Origin: Ignavibacteriota bacterium
GTDB taxonomy: Bacteria > Bacteroidota > Ignavibacteria > Kapaibacteriales > UBA2268
Direction of reading: 5' to 3'
Assembly: GCA_019637995.1 (NCBI GenBank)
Contig: JAHBUQ010000002.1
Coordinates: forward strand, 697,428 to 761,427
Length of the DNA: 64,000 nucleotides
Position numbers and translations under genes: made by a program. The notes under the pieces were generated by a model. That model saw nothing but the letters and a program-made list of their open reading frames with translations. It was not told the origin of the DNA and did not search any database. The stretch's first letter is position 1; the number at the start of each line of letters is the position of its first letter. Below, in pieces: positions 28,795 through 37,038 of this stretch.

Positions 28795-29014
28795 TTATAC
28801 TTAGGTTAAAAATACGAAATTGTGGTTGTATATTTAACTATCGGATATCGGATACTTTAAAAATACCATCCGTAAAGGTAGTTTATTAATTAAAAAATAA
28901 TTGTATAATCATTATTAGATTACTATAAACTTTAAATCTATTCCTATATACTATTGCAATAAACAATTACTTCTGATAATGAATAATTTCCATCAATAAT
29001 ATTATCAAATTACT

Positions 29015-29031
29015 TTGGCATTGAAATTGAT
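29015..29031 (+). promoter_or_regulatory. Possible sigma-54-like -24/-12 element before flgB
   Basis: TTGGCAT-N5-TTGAT lies 35 bp upstream of the flgB ATG. It resembles the sigma-54 consensus TTGGCAC-N5-TTGCA, but the important C of the -12 GC is A. A TTTG (29014-29017) and TAATTTG (29037-29043) pair at 19-nt spacing could alternatively be a Bacteroidetes-type promoter with one base missing. Either would drive the flagellar cluster. Confidence 0.3.
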
Positions 29032-29065
29032 TAAGATAATTTGATTATATAAATTGGAGAATATT

Positions 29066-29494
29066 ATGATTGTTAAGAATCATTTGTTTAAGAGCAGGGT
29101 ACCGCTGATGAATGCAGCACTGGACGCATATGCTCTTCGGCAAAAGACAATAGCAAAGAATGTCGCAAATGTCAATACTCCTCACTATAAGCCTGAGGAA
29201 GTAAGGTTTGAGGAGCATTTGGAAAGGAATAGCACAGTTCTCCGGGGCAGGAAAAATTCCGGTGGTCATCTTAATGCAGGAAGTGGCACAGGATATGAAT
29301 CGGCTGTAACTGTACAACAGGCAAATATTCCTCCTGCAGAGACATATCACTCCGGTGAAACCCATGTAAATATTGATAAAGAGATGAGTGAGCTTGCAAG
29401 AAATCAGATTAGAATGAGGTTTACATCTCAAATGCTTGGAAAATATTTCAGGGGTTTGAGTTCAGCTATAACAGGACAAGCTTCTCAATCATAA
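29066..29494 (+). CDS. flgB: Flagellar basal-body rod protein FlgB
   Basis: The protein has 142 residues. The N-terminal rod motif is ALRQKTIAKNVANVNTPHYKPEEVRFEEHL; the C terminus (MSELARNQIRMRFTSQML) is the matching helix. It is a proximal rod subunit exported by the flagellar type III system. I chose the ATG at 29066 because GGAGA at 29057-29061 is its ribosome-binding site; an in-frame TTG at 29054 precedes that site. First gene of the flagellar cluster. Confidence 0.93.
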   Translation: MIVKNHLFKSRVPLMNAALDAYALRQKTIAKNVANVNTPHYKPEEVRFEEHLERNSTVLRGRKNSGGHLNAGSGTGYESAVTVQQANIPPAETYHSGETHVNIDKEMSELARNQIRMRFTSQMLGKYFRGLSSAITGQASQS

Positions 29495-29524
29495 TTTTGT
29501 AGAATAATAACCGATTGGCTTATA

Positions 29525-30004
29525 ATGGCAGAAAATTTATTTTCATCACTTGATATCAGTGGCAAAGGAATGAGCCTTCAAAGAGCTCGCCTTTCAGCTG
29601 TAGCAAATAATATTGCAAATGTAAATACAACCCGAGATGCTGAGGGTAACATTTACAAACGGCAGGTTGTGGTTGCTCAGAAAGTTACAGAGCGTAAGTT
29701 TGATAATATGCTTGAAGACCAGCTGTCTTTATCAGGTACAGATATGAGCCATGGTGGCAATATTCGATCAAGAGCAAATGCGGGTAATGTTTTACAGTTC
29801 AAAACAGAAGAAGATGAGACGCCTCCAAGATTGATTTATGACCCGGCACACCCTCATGCAAATGATAAGGGGTATGTTGAAGTGCCGAATATAAATATCG
29901 TTACTGAAATGGTAGAAATGATGACTGCTCAAAGGGCATTTGAAGCTAATGTTCAAGTTACTGAAGCAGCAAAAAATATAGCTAAATATTCACTTGAAAT
30001 ATAA
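29525..30004 (+). CDS. flgC: Flagellar basal-body rod protein FlgC
   Basis: The protein has 159 residues. N-terminal rod motif: SLQRARLSAVANNIANVNT. C terminus: YVEVPNINIVTEMVEMMTAQRAFEANVQV, the classic FlgC ending. It is a proximal rod component that follows flgB after 30 bp, as in most bacteria. Confidence 0.95.
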   Translation: MAENLFSSLDISGKGMSLQRARLSAVANNIANVNTTRDAEGNIYKRQVVVAQKVTERKFDNMLEDQLSLSGTDMSHGGNIRSRANAGNVLQFKTEEDETPPRLIYDPAHPHANDKGYVEVPNINIVTEMVEMMTAQRAFEANVQVTEAAKNIAKYSLEI

Positions 30005-30022
30005 AATAGTCGGATATTGTAT

Positions 30023-30319
30023 ATGAAAATTGATACATTTAATTTACAACGTGCATATAATTTAAATACTCTGAGAAACGACGCAATTGAAGTCAAATCG
30101 AACAGCTCTGTAAAGAAGCTGTCTGAGAATAACACTCAAGCGTCAACACTTGAAAAATATAATCATAAAAGAATTGTTACTGGTGACGAGAGGAAATTTT
30201 TTGTAAATATGTTTCCTGAAAGTTCCAAACAGCTAATGACTCATGAAGTCTTTACTCGAGCCGGTAAATTGCAAAATTCCGCTATTCAGAAAGGAAGTTT
30301 GATAGACGGAAGAATTTAG
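30023..30319 (+). CDS. Small unknown protein in the flagellar cluster
   Basis: The protein has 98 residues. I do not recognise a family. It is polar, lacks Cys and has no signal peptide or membrane helix. The second half (GDERKFFVNMFPESSKQLMTH ... KGSLIDGRI, split here) is more ordered than the Asn/Ser-rich first half. It sits between flgC and fliE with short gaps, so it is likely translated in the same operon. An ATG at 30023 is preferred over a TTG at 30017. It could be a flagellar export substrate, chaperone or rod-associated factor; this is inference from position only. Confidence 0.65.
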   Translation: MKIDTFNLQRAYNLNTLRNDAIEVKSNSSVKKLSENNTQASTLEKYNHKRIVTGDERKFFVNMFPESSKQLMTHEVFTRAGKLQNSAIQKGSLIDGRI

Positions 30320-30361
30320 TCAAGGATTGACAAATAAAAAATAAATTGAAAGGATTCACAA

Positions 30362-30811
30362 ATGATAGAAGGTATAGGCTTAGGGGGAGGAATTATCCCC
30401 GGAAATGTTATGAAAGCAGCGGGTCTTGACAATATTGACCCAAAGAATTTCAATCCTGAGTCAATGATGGAAAATTTAAGTCCGGGATTGATGGACAACT
30501 TCAAAAATGATAATACAAATCGAATTGGAAATGCCAACCAAGACGGCTTAAAAATTACACCGCCTAATACCGGTTCTATAGGCTATAACAACAAAGGTGG
30601 ATTCGCCGAAACACTAAAAGAATTGGTCAGCGATGTAAATTCACTTCAAAAAGAAGCTGGCAATAAGACAGAAGCTTTTATAAGGGGCGAACCAATTGAT
30701 TTGCACGATGTTATGATTGCTTCTAACAAAGCTGCTACTTCATTTAAACTTCTACTTGAATTACGTAACAAAGGACTTGACTTGTATCGTGAAGTTTCGA
30801 GAATGCAATAA
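30362..30811 (+). CDS. fliE: Flagellar hook-basal body protein FliE
   Basis: The protein has 149 residues. The C-terminal 85 residues are typical FliE (GFAETLKELVSDVNSLQKEA ... LHDVMIASNKAATSFKLLLELRNKGLDLYREVSRMQ, abbreviated). A Gly/Asn-rich N-terminal extension of about 60 residues makes it longer than the usual 100-110. FliE joins the MS ring to the rod. Followed by fliF. Confidence 0.9.
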   Translation: MIEGIGLGGGIIPGNVMKAAGLDNIDPKNFNPESMMENLSPGLMDNFKNDNTNRIGNANQDGLKITPPNTGSIGYNNKGGFAETLKELVSDVNSLQKEAGNKTEAFIRGEPIDLHDVMIASNKAATSFKLLLELRNKGLDLYREVSRMQ

Positions 30812-30832
30812 TATTAACCACAGGGAACAAAA

Positions 30833-32587
30833 ATGGCTGACAACGATATTCAAAATCAGGTAAAATCATTCTTCGGAAAGTTAGGAATAGTCCAGAAAGC
30901 TGCAATAGTAATAATTCCGGCTTTGGTTGTTTTTGCACTTGCATATTTTTTAATATCAACAGGAACAAAAGAGCAGGCAGTACTTTTCAGTGGATTGGAA
31001 GGTGCTGATGCAGGTAAAATTACCGAAAATCTAAAAGAGCGAGGAATTAAGTATCAGATTAAAGACAATGGTGCAACAATCACTGTTGATAAAAACATTG
31101 TAATGGATACCAGGCTGGCACTTGCCGCTGAGGGACTTCCCGAAACAAGTGTTGTCGGGTATGAACTTTTCGATCAGACAAATCTTGGTATGAGTGAATT
31201 TGTACAGAAATTAAATCATAAAAGAGCACTTGAAGGGGAACTTTCAAAAACAATCGGCTCCATCGAAGAGATTAAAAAAGCCAGAGTTCATATTGTAGTT
31301 CCCGAAAGAGCATTATTTACCGAAGATCAGAAAATACCTACAGCTTCGGTTACATTGCAATTAAGAAGCGGCAGAAATTTGAGCTCAAAAATAGTTGAAG
31401 CCATACAGACTTTAGTTGCAACCAGTGTTGAAGGTATGGCAACAAACAATGTATCTGTTATTGACCACAAGGGTAAATTGCTTTCAATTCAGGATACTGA
31501 AGGTGGTACTGCTGCAGGATTGACAGCCAAACAGCTTGACCAGCAGCGTAAAGTCGAAGAACATCTCACAAATAAGGCGCAAGCAATACTTGATAATGTA
31601 TTAGGTGTTGGGAATTCAAATGTAAGACTTAATGCCGAGCTTGATTTTACAAGAATTGAGCAGACTAAAACTGATTTTGACCCCGACAGAGCGGTCATAA
31701 GAAGTGAACAGATAATAACAGAAGATTCTAAATCAACTGATTCTCTCTACTATTTAGCTGTTGTTAATGACCGAGCTCAGTCAAATTCTGTATTAAATTA
31801 TGAAATACCTCAAAATACAGAATTTATAGTTCATAGCGTTGGTCATGTTAAAAGATTATCCGTAGCTGCAGTTGTGAACAGTATTCCAAAAGTAACCGAA
31901 AATGAGGGTAAAAAGTCCATAACTTACGAAGAGCGGTCTGATGAGGAGATGCAAAAATTAACCGACATTATAAAAAATGCTGTTGGTTATGACCCTGCAA
32001 GAAACGACCAAATCACAGTTAACAACATAAGATTTGATACAAATATGGACGAATTCGAAAATGAAATCGCTCCAAAACTCGAATGGTACGAAGAGCCTTA
32101 CAACCAAAAGCTAATGCTGCTTGTTGGTATTATACTCATAACTGTACTTCTGATGTATAAATTTATGCAATCAAAAATGATAAAGGAAAGAGTCAGAATT
32201 GCTATGGAACTACCGGGCAAGGCTGAACTTTCGGTTGATATAGATTCAGAAGCACAGCAACAGCAAATTGTTGATGAGCTTAATCTTGACGATAATCTTA
32301 TGCTACTTCCTTCTGAGCTACCCGAGCAGCTATTGCTTGAAGGTGAATCAAGGTCGCCCTTAAGTGACGATAATCTTATGCTTGAATCAAGTTTGTATCC
32401 TGAAAAAGGTTCGATATCGAAAAAAGGAATGTATAGTGGTAAGAATGCACAGTTGGACGAAGAAAATCTTATGAAACTTGAATTACGCAATAAAGTACAG
32501 GATTTTATTGATAAACAAGCTGAAGATGCTGCTCGATTAATTCGAATAATGATAAGTCAGGATCCTGACGAAAGACCGAAAAAGTAA
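30833..32587 (+). CDS. fliF: Flagellar MS-ring protein FliF
   Basis: The protein has 584 residues. A first membrane helix lies near 22-42 (IVIIPALVVFALAYFLIS), followed by ring-building motifs with GLEGADAGKITENLKERG and ARVHIVVPERALF, and a second helix near 430-450 (LMLLVGIILITVLLMYKF). The cytoplasmic tail, which contacts FliG, is long and acidic. It forms the MS ring in the inner membrane, the base of the flagellum. fliG follows after 20 bp. Confidence 0.95.
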   Translation: MADNDIQNQVKSFFGKLGIVQKAAIVIIPALVVFALAYFLISTGTKEQAVLFSGLEGADAGKITENLKERGIKYQIKDNGATITVDKNIVMDTRLALAAEGLPETSVVGYELFDQTNLGMSEFVQKLNHKRALEGELSKTIGSIEEIKKARVHIVVPERALFTEDQKIPTASVTLQLRSGRNLSSKIVEAIQTLVATSVEGMATNNVSVIDHKGKLLSIQDTEGGTAAGLTAKQLDQQRKVEEHLTNKAQAILDNVLGVGNSNVRLNAELDFTRIEQTKTDFDPDRAVIRSEQIITEDSKSTDSLYYLAVVNDRAQSNSVLNYEIPQNTEFIVHSVGHVKRLSVAAVVNSIPKVTENEGKKSITYEERSDEEMQKLTDIIKNAVGYDPARNDQITVNNIRFDTNMDEFENEIAPKLEWYEEPYNQKLMLLVGIILITVLLMYKFMQSKMIKERVRIAMELPGKAELSVDIDSEAQQQQIVDELNLDDNLMLLPSELPEQLLLEGESRSPLSDDNLMLESSLYPEKGSISKKGMYSGKNAQLDEENLMKLELRNKVQDFIDKQAEDAARLIRIMISQDPDERPKK

Positions 32588-32607
32588 AATTAAATGATAA
32601 ATTAATT

Positions 32608-33645
32608 ATGGCAAAAACAGAAACAGCGGAAGAAAAAAGAACCATAAAGGATTTAACCGGCAAACAGAAAGCCGCAATTCTTTTGATGTCTTTGGATGTA
32701 GATGTCGCAGCGAAAGTATTTCAAGAACTTGAAATCAAAGAAGTTGAGATGTTAGCTGTAGAAATAACAAATTTGAGAGACTTAGGTCCTGATTCAATTG
32801 ATGATGTTATAGAAGAATTTTATCAATTGATGTCAGCCCAAAGCTATATGGTTGAAGGTGGGCTTGAATATGCTCAGGTACTACTTGAGAAATCTTACGG
32901 ACACGATCGTGCTAAGGAAATAATTGAAAAAATCCGTGTTTTGACTACAATCCGTGGATTCAATATTCTCAAAAAGTCTGACCCGCAGCAGTTAGCAAGC
33001 TTCTTATCCAAAGAACACCCTCAGACAATTGCGCTTATAATTTCTCATCTCCCACCGGATCAATCGGCTGAAGTATTAGCTGAATTCAAAGATGATTTAA
33101 AGACAGAAACCATAATTAGAATTGCAACAATCGGAAAGGTTTCACCTCAGCTTGTTTCAGAAATTGAACATGTAGTTGACCAAATCGCTGAGCAGACTCT
33201 TTCACAGAATCTTGCACAGGCAGGCGGCTCACAGCTTGTAGCAAATATCCTCAATAAGAGTAATAATGCTATGGCTAAGCTTATGCTGGAAAGAATTGAA
33301 GAGAAGAAACCGGATATGGCTATAGAAATAAAAAGACTTATGTTCTTATTTGAAGATATTATACTCATTGATGATAAAGGCATTCAGAGAATTCTTCGTG
33401 ATGTTGACAAGAAAGACCTTGCTATGGCTCTTAAAGTTTCTGATGATAAAATCAGAACCAAGATATTTAAGAATATGTCAGAGCGCGCTTCGGCTGTGGT
33501 GAAAGAAGAACTTGAATATATGGGACCGGTTAAACTGAAGGATGTTGAATCTGCTCAGATGAGAATAGTTGATATTATCAAGGAATTGGAAGAAAGCGAA
33601 GAAATATCAGTCGGCGGTAGAGGTAAAGAAGATGTGTTTGTTTAA
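32608..33645 (+). CDS. fliG: Flagellar motor switch protein FliG
   Basis: The protein has 345 residues. The middle domain has EHPQTIALIISHLPPDQSAEVL, with the EHPQ patch that binds FliM. The C-terminal domain shows FEDIILIDDKGIQRILRDVD and the charged torque helix (SERASAVVKEELEYMGPVKLKDVE, abbreviated). Length matches the family. It couples stator force to rotation. Confidence 0.96.
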   Translation: MAKTETAEEKRTIKDLTGKQKAAILLMSLDVDVAAKVFQELEIKEVEMLAVEITNLRDLGPDSIDDVIEEFYQLMSAQSYMVEGGLEYAQVLLEKSYGHDRAKEIIEKIRVLTTIRGFNILKKSDPQQLASFLSKEHPQTIALIISHLPPDQSAEVLAEFKDDLKTETIIRIATIGKVSPQLVSEIEHVVDQIAEQTLSQNLAQAGGSQLVANILNKSNNAMAKLMLERIEEKKPDMAIEIKRLMFLFEDIILIDDKGIQRILRDVDKKDLAMALKVSDDKIRTKIFKNMSERASAVVKEELEYMGPVKLKDVESAQMRIVDIIKELEESEEISVGGRGKEDVFV

Positions 33646-33665
33646 TCGTAATTGGTGATGTAAAA

Positions 33666-34469
33666 TTGAGTGAAGTAACAATAAATATTCCCAGAACTAC
33701 AAGGCACGCAAAAGTAGGGCTTACTGATAATTTTCATTATGAAGAGTTTTCAGGCAAATCCTCAGATATGCAGGCATTTATTAATGAGCATAAAAAAAGA
33801 AGACGTACAGCCACTCTGATGGCTGAAAGAAAAAAGGAACAAGCCAAGAAAACAGTCTTTACTGAGAAATTTGTTGTTTCAAATACAAATCAGCCAATTA
33901 ATATAGATTTAAAAAAAGTTACTGAGCCAACATTGACGCTTGATGAAGCTAAATTAGAAATTCAGGAAGCTTATGACAAAGGATTTTCAGATGGCCATGA
34001 AGCTGCCGGGATTGCTTATCAAAATGAAGTTGAAAAATATAAAGATTGGATTGGTGGCTTCGATACACTTTCGCAGGAGTTGAGGTCAGAATTCAGCAGG
34101 TTTATAGTGAAAATGGAAGAATCAGTTGTGCCATCGGCAATATTAATCGCAAAACATATACTTATGAGGGAAATCGAACTGGACTCAGAAGTGGTTCTTC
34201 AACAAGCTAAAAAAGCAATCAGGAGCATTGATGAAGAGGCGATTCTAAGGATTTCGGTAAATCCGGGTGAACTTGAAATTCTGAAATCAGCAAAAAGTTC
34301 ACTTATTTCAGATAAAGCAATTGCAAGAAAAATTGAAATTAATGCTGACGAACATATAAATAAAGGCGGATGTATTATCACAACGTCTGCCGGAATTATT
34401 GATGCTTCAATTGAAGCACAACTTGAGAAAATTCAGGCATCGCTATTAGGAATACAATTAGGAAATTAA
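33666..34469 (+). CDS. fliH: Flagellar assembly protein FliH
   Basis: The protein has 267 residues. Residues about 95-130 contain AYDKGFSDGHEAAG, the FliH/V-ATPase E-like helix rich in Gly repeats. The C-terminal part has AILIAKHILMREIELDSEVV and ILRISVNPGELEILKS, both typical of FliH/YscL. It regulates the export ATPase FliI. The start is a TTG at 33666; no ATG fits better. Confidence 0.85.
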   Translation: MSEVTINIPRTTRHAKVGLTDNFHYEEFSGKSSDMQAFINEHKKRRRTATLMAERKKEQAKKTVFTEKFVVSNTNQPINIDLKKVTEPTLTLDEAKLEIQEAYDKGFSDGHEAAGIAYQNEVEKYKDWIGGFDTLSQELRSEFSRFIVKMEESVVPSAILIAKHILMREIELDSEVVLQQAKKAIRSIDEEAILRISVNPGELEILKSAKSSLISDKAIARKIEINADEHINKGGCIITTSAGIIDASIEAQLEKIQASLLGIQLGN

Positions 34470-34473
34470 TTTT

Positions 34474-35844
34474 TTGATTACACTTGATTCTGACATATTG
34501 CAGGCAAAAATATCAGACAGACTGAAAACTGTTGACTCTCTGGTGATGAGAGGCAAAATTCAGAAAGTTGTCGGATTAGTGCTTGAAAGTGACGGACCTA
34601 TTTCTCCCATAGGTGAAGTGTGCTCTTTAAGAGACCGTTCAGGAAGAGAGCTATGCCGTTCGGAAATCGTTGGTTTCAGAGATGGCAATAAAATACTTTC
34701 TATGGCTTTGGGTGAGGTTTCAAGTATAGCTCCGGGTATGGAAATCGTAGGTCTTGGCAAACAACTTACAGTAAAAGTAGGCGACCGTCTTTTAGGCAGA
34801 GTCCTTGATGGGCTTGGAGAACCGATTGACAATAAAGGAGCTCTTGATATAAATTTGACACGTTCTATTTATTCGCCACCTCCAAACCCACTGCTAAGAA
34901 GCAGAATAAACGAGCCGATTTCTACAGGAATAAAAGCAATAGATGGTATGCTTACTTTTGGCAAAGGTCAGAGGGTAGGAATTTTTGCAGGCTCAGGAGT
35001 AGGCAAATCCACATTAATTGGTATGATTGCCCGAAATACATCAGCCGATATAAATGTCATTGCACTGATAGGCGAGAGAGGCAGAGAAGTAAAAGAATTT
35101 ATTGAAAGAGATTTGGGAGATGAGGGCTTAAGAAGGTCAGTCGTTATTGTTGCTACGAGCGATTCTTCGCCACTTGTCAGAGTTAAGGCAGGGCTTGTGG
35201 CAACAACAATATCTGAATACTTCAGAGACAGAGGCTTGGATGTAATGCTTATGATGGACAGTGCAACACGCCTTGCAATGGCACAGCGGGAGGTAGGTTT
35301 GACAATAGGTGAGCCACCGACAACTAAAGGATACACTCCAAGTGTATTCAGTTTGCTTCAGAAAACAATGGAACGGGCTGGTACATCGGACAAGGGTTCT
35401 ATTACCGGTCTATATACTGTACTTGTTGAAGGTGATGATATGAACGAGCCGATTGCTGATGCTGCTCGTGGCATTCTGGATGGTCATATTGTTCTGTCAA
35501 GGAGACTTGCTTCTCTTGGGCATTATCCGGCGATTGATGTACTCGAAAGTATCAGTCGTGTCAAGAGCGATGTCATTACAAAAGAGCATGCAGAAGCTTC
35601 AAGGTTTCTTCAGGAAATGCTTGCTACTTACAAAGCTGCTGAAGATTTGATTAGTGTCGGAGCTTATCAGCAAGGAATAAATCCTAAAACAGATAAGGCA
35701 ATTCAATTTTATGATATTATTAATAATTTTCTGAAGCAGGAAGTTGATGACCATACTGATTTTGATTTAGCTGTAAAGCAAATACTTGAGATATTTAATA
35801 TTAAGGATATTAAAGCATTTAAAGCAAAAGCAAATTTGAATTAA
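34474..35844 (+). CDS. fliI: Flagellum-specific export ATPase FliI
   Basis: The protein has 456 residues. Walker A is FAGSGVGKSTLIGMI; it also has GERGREVKEFIERDLG, the Walker B region VMLMMDSATRLAMAQREVGL and LTIGEPPTTKGYTPSVFS. It is a homologue of F1 beta that energises type III export. It starts with a TTG 4 bp after the fliH stop; AGGAAA upstream could be its ribosome-binding site. Confidence 0.95.
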   Translation: MITLDSDILQAKISDRLKTVDSLVMRGKIQKVVGLVLESDGPISPIGEVCSLRDRSGRELCRSEIVGFRDGNKILSMALGEVSSIAPGMEIVGLGKQLTVKVGDRLLGRVLDGLGEPIDNKGALDINLTRSIYSPPPNPLLRSRINEPISTGIKAIDGMLTFGKGQRVGIFAGSGVGKSTLIGMIARNTSADINVIALIGERGREVKEFIERDLGDEGLRRSVVIVATSDSSPLVRVKAGLVATTISEYFRDRGLDVMLMMDSATRLAMAQREVGLTIGEPPTTKGYTPSVFSLLQKTMERAGTSDKGSITGLYTVLVEGDDMNEPIADAARGILDGHIVLSRRLASLGHYPAIDVLESISRVKSDVITKEHAEASRFLQEMLATYKAAEDLISVGAYQQGINPKTDKAIQFYDIINNFLKQEVDDHTDFDLAVKQILEIFNIKDIKAFKAKANLN

Positions 35845-35901
35845 CAATATTTGGAGCATATAAACTATCATAATTATATATATGAATTAAAATAATTTAA
35901 A

Positions 35902-36351
35902 ATGGCGAAAAAATTTAATTTTAAGCTGGAGTCTGTTCTGAAATACAGAGCTGATAAAGTTAATCAAGCAACTGAATCGCTTAATCAGATTGTGAAAATC
36001 CGGAATGAAAAAGAGCAGGAAATTCAGCAAAACGAAGAGAAAAAACAAGTGCTTTTCGGCACTCAAAAAGGCAAAATAAAAGCTGCCGATTTGCAAAATA
36101 AAAATAATCATATAAATTTTTTGAATGACGAAATTGAAAGACTAAACGAAGAGAAGAAACAGGTGCTGGAGATCGAAAACCTGAGAAGAAAAAAGTTAAC
36201 CAGTGCTATGAAGGATGAAAAAGTTATTGATAAACTTAAAGATAAGCAAAAGTTAGCCCATGATCAAAATCAAAAAAAGGAAGAGGGCGCATTTTTGGAT
36301 GAAATTGGTTTACAGATTACTATGAAAAACAGAGATAAACATAATGGATAA
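35902..36351 (+). CDS. fliJ: Flagellar export protein FliJ
   Basis: The protein has 149 residues, almost entirely charged coiled coil (FNFKLESVLKYRADKVNQA at the start is typical of FliJ). It is the gamma-like stalk of the FliI ATPase ring and an export chaperone escort. Identification rests on coiled coil, N-terminal pattern and location directly after fliI. It overlaps the next gene by 8 bp. Confidence 0.85.
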   Translation: MAKKFNFKLESVLKYRADKVNQATESLNQIVKIRNEKEQEIQQNEEKKQVLFGTQKGKIKAADLQNKNNHINFLNDEIERLNEEKKQVLEIENLRRKKLTSAMKDEKVIDKLKDKQKLAHDQNQKKEEGAFLDEIGLQITMKNRDKHNG

Positions 36352-37030
36352 AAAGCAGTTATTTACGGCAGTAGCGATATTATTAGGAACATTTGTGCTC
36401 CTGATAGGGACTTTTGTCGGAATCTACTACTTGTATCCTGAACTGTTAGGATTTGCTCCAAAAAAAGACATTAAAGCGCAATTGGCTCACAAGACTGATG
36501 ATAAGAAGAAAAAAGACGGCACCGATTCGCTGGCTATATCGAGTGAGGAATCCGATACTAATGAAGTTATTTTGACCTATGATTCTTTGAAATTGATGAC
36601 CAATGCTCTAAAAGACAGTCTAGAATATAAAAATTTAACTGTGAAAGTTTACAGCGATTCAATTTCTGCTTTAGTGAAAAGAATTGTCGAATTCAATGAT
36701 ATCGAAAATCAAATGCGGGATTCGGTTAAATTACTAAAAAATCAGATGAGTAAGGTTTTGGTTGAGCTTAGGCAAACAAGAGAATTGGTTAATGATACTG
36801 ACTCTCTGAGATATGAAAAACTTGATTCGCTGAACGATGAAAATATACAAAAATTTGCAAAAATTTACAATAACACAGGACCGGCAGAGGTTGCTAAAAT
36901 TCTTGAAAGACTTGACGGAAAGGATGCCGCAAGAATTCTCAAGCTAATGCAACCAAAGAAAGCAGGCAAAGTACTGGAGTCTATGAAACCGGAATTTGCT
37001 GCCGAAATACTGCTTAAAGGAAATTATTAA
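36344..37030 (+). CDS. MotE/YlxF-like flagellar protein with MgtE_N-like C terminus
   Basis: The protein has 228 residues. One N-terminal membrane helix (VAILLGTFVLLIGTFVGIYY, about 8-29) is followed by a Lys/Asp-rich linker, a coiled coil (about 85-160) and a C-terminal MgtE_N-like helical repeat: AKIYNNTGPAEVAKILERLDGKDAARILKLM, abbreviated, and MKPEFAAEILL. In Bacillus, ylxF has the same architecture and the same place between fliJ and fliK; MotE of alphaproteobacteria is related. Probably anchored in the inner membrane, with its coiled coil in the periplasm. Role by analogy: motor or stator support. Confidence 0.75.
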   Translation: MDKKQLFTAVAILLGTFVLLIGTFVGIYYLYPELLGFAPKKDIKAQLAHKTDDKKKKDGTDSLAISSEESDTNEVILTYDSLKLMTNALKDSLEYKNLTVKVYSDSISALVKRIVEFNDIENQMRDSVKLLKNQMSKVLVELRQTRELVNDTDSLRYEKLDSLNDENIQKFAKIYNNTGPAEVAKILERLDGKDAARILKLMQPKKAGKVLESMKPEFAAEILLKGNY

Positions 37031-37038
37031 TATTATGA

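Noticed and set aside
29045..29431. 128-codon ORF opposite flgB
   Set aside because: Antisense to the well-supported FlgB rod protein; Cys/Ile-rich product without family features.
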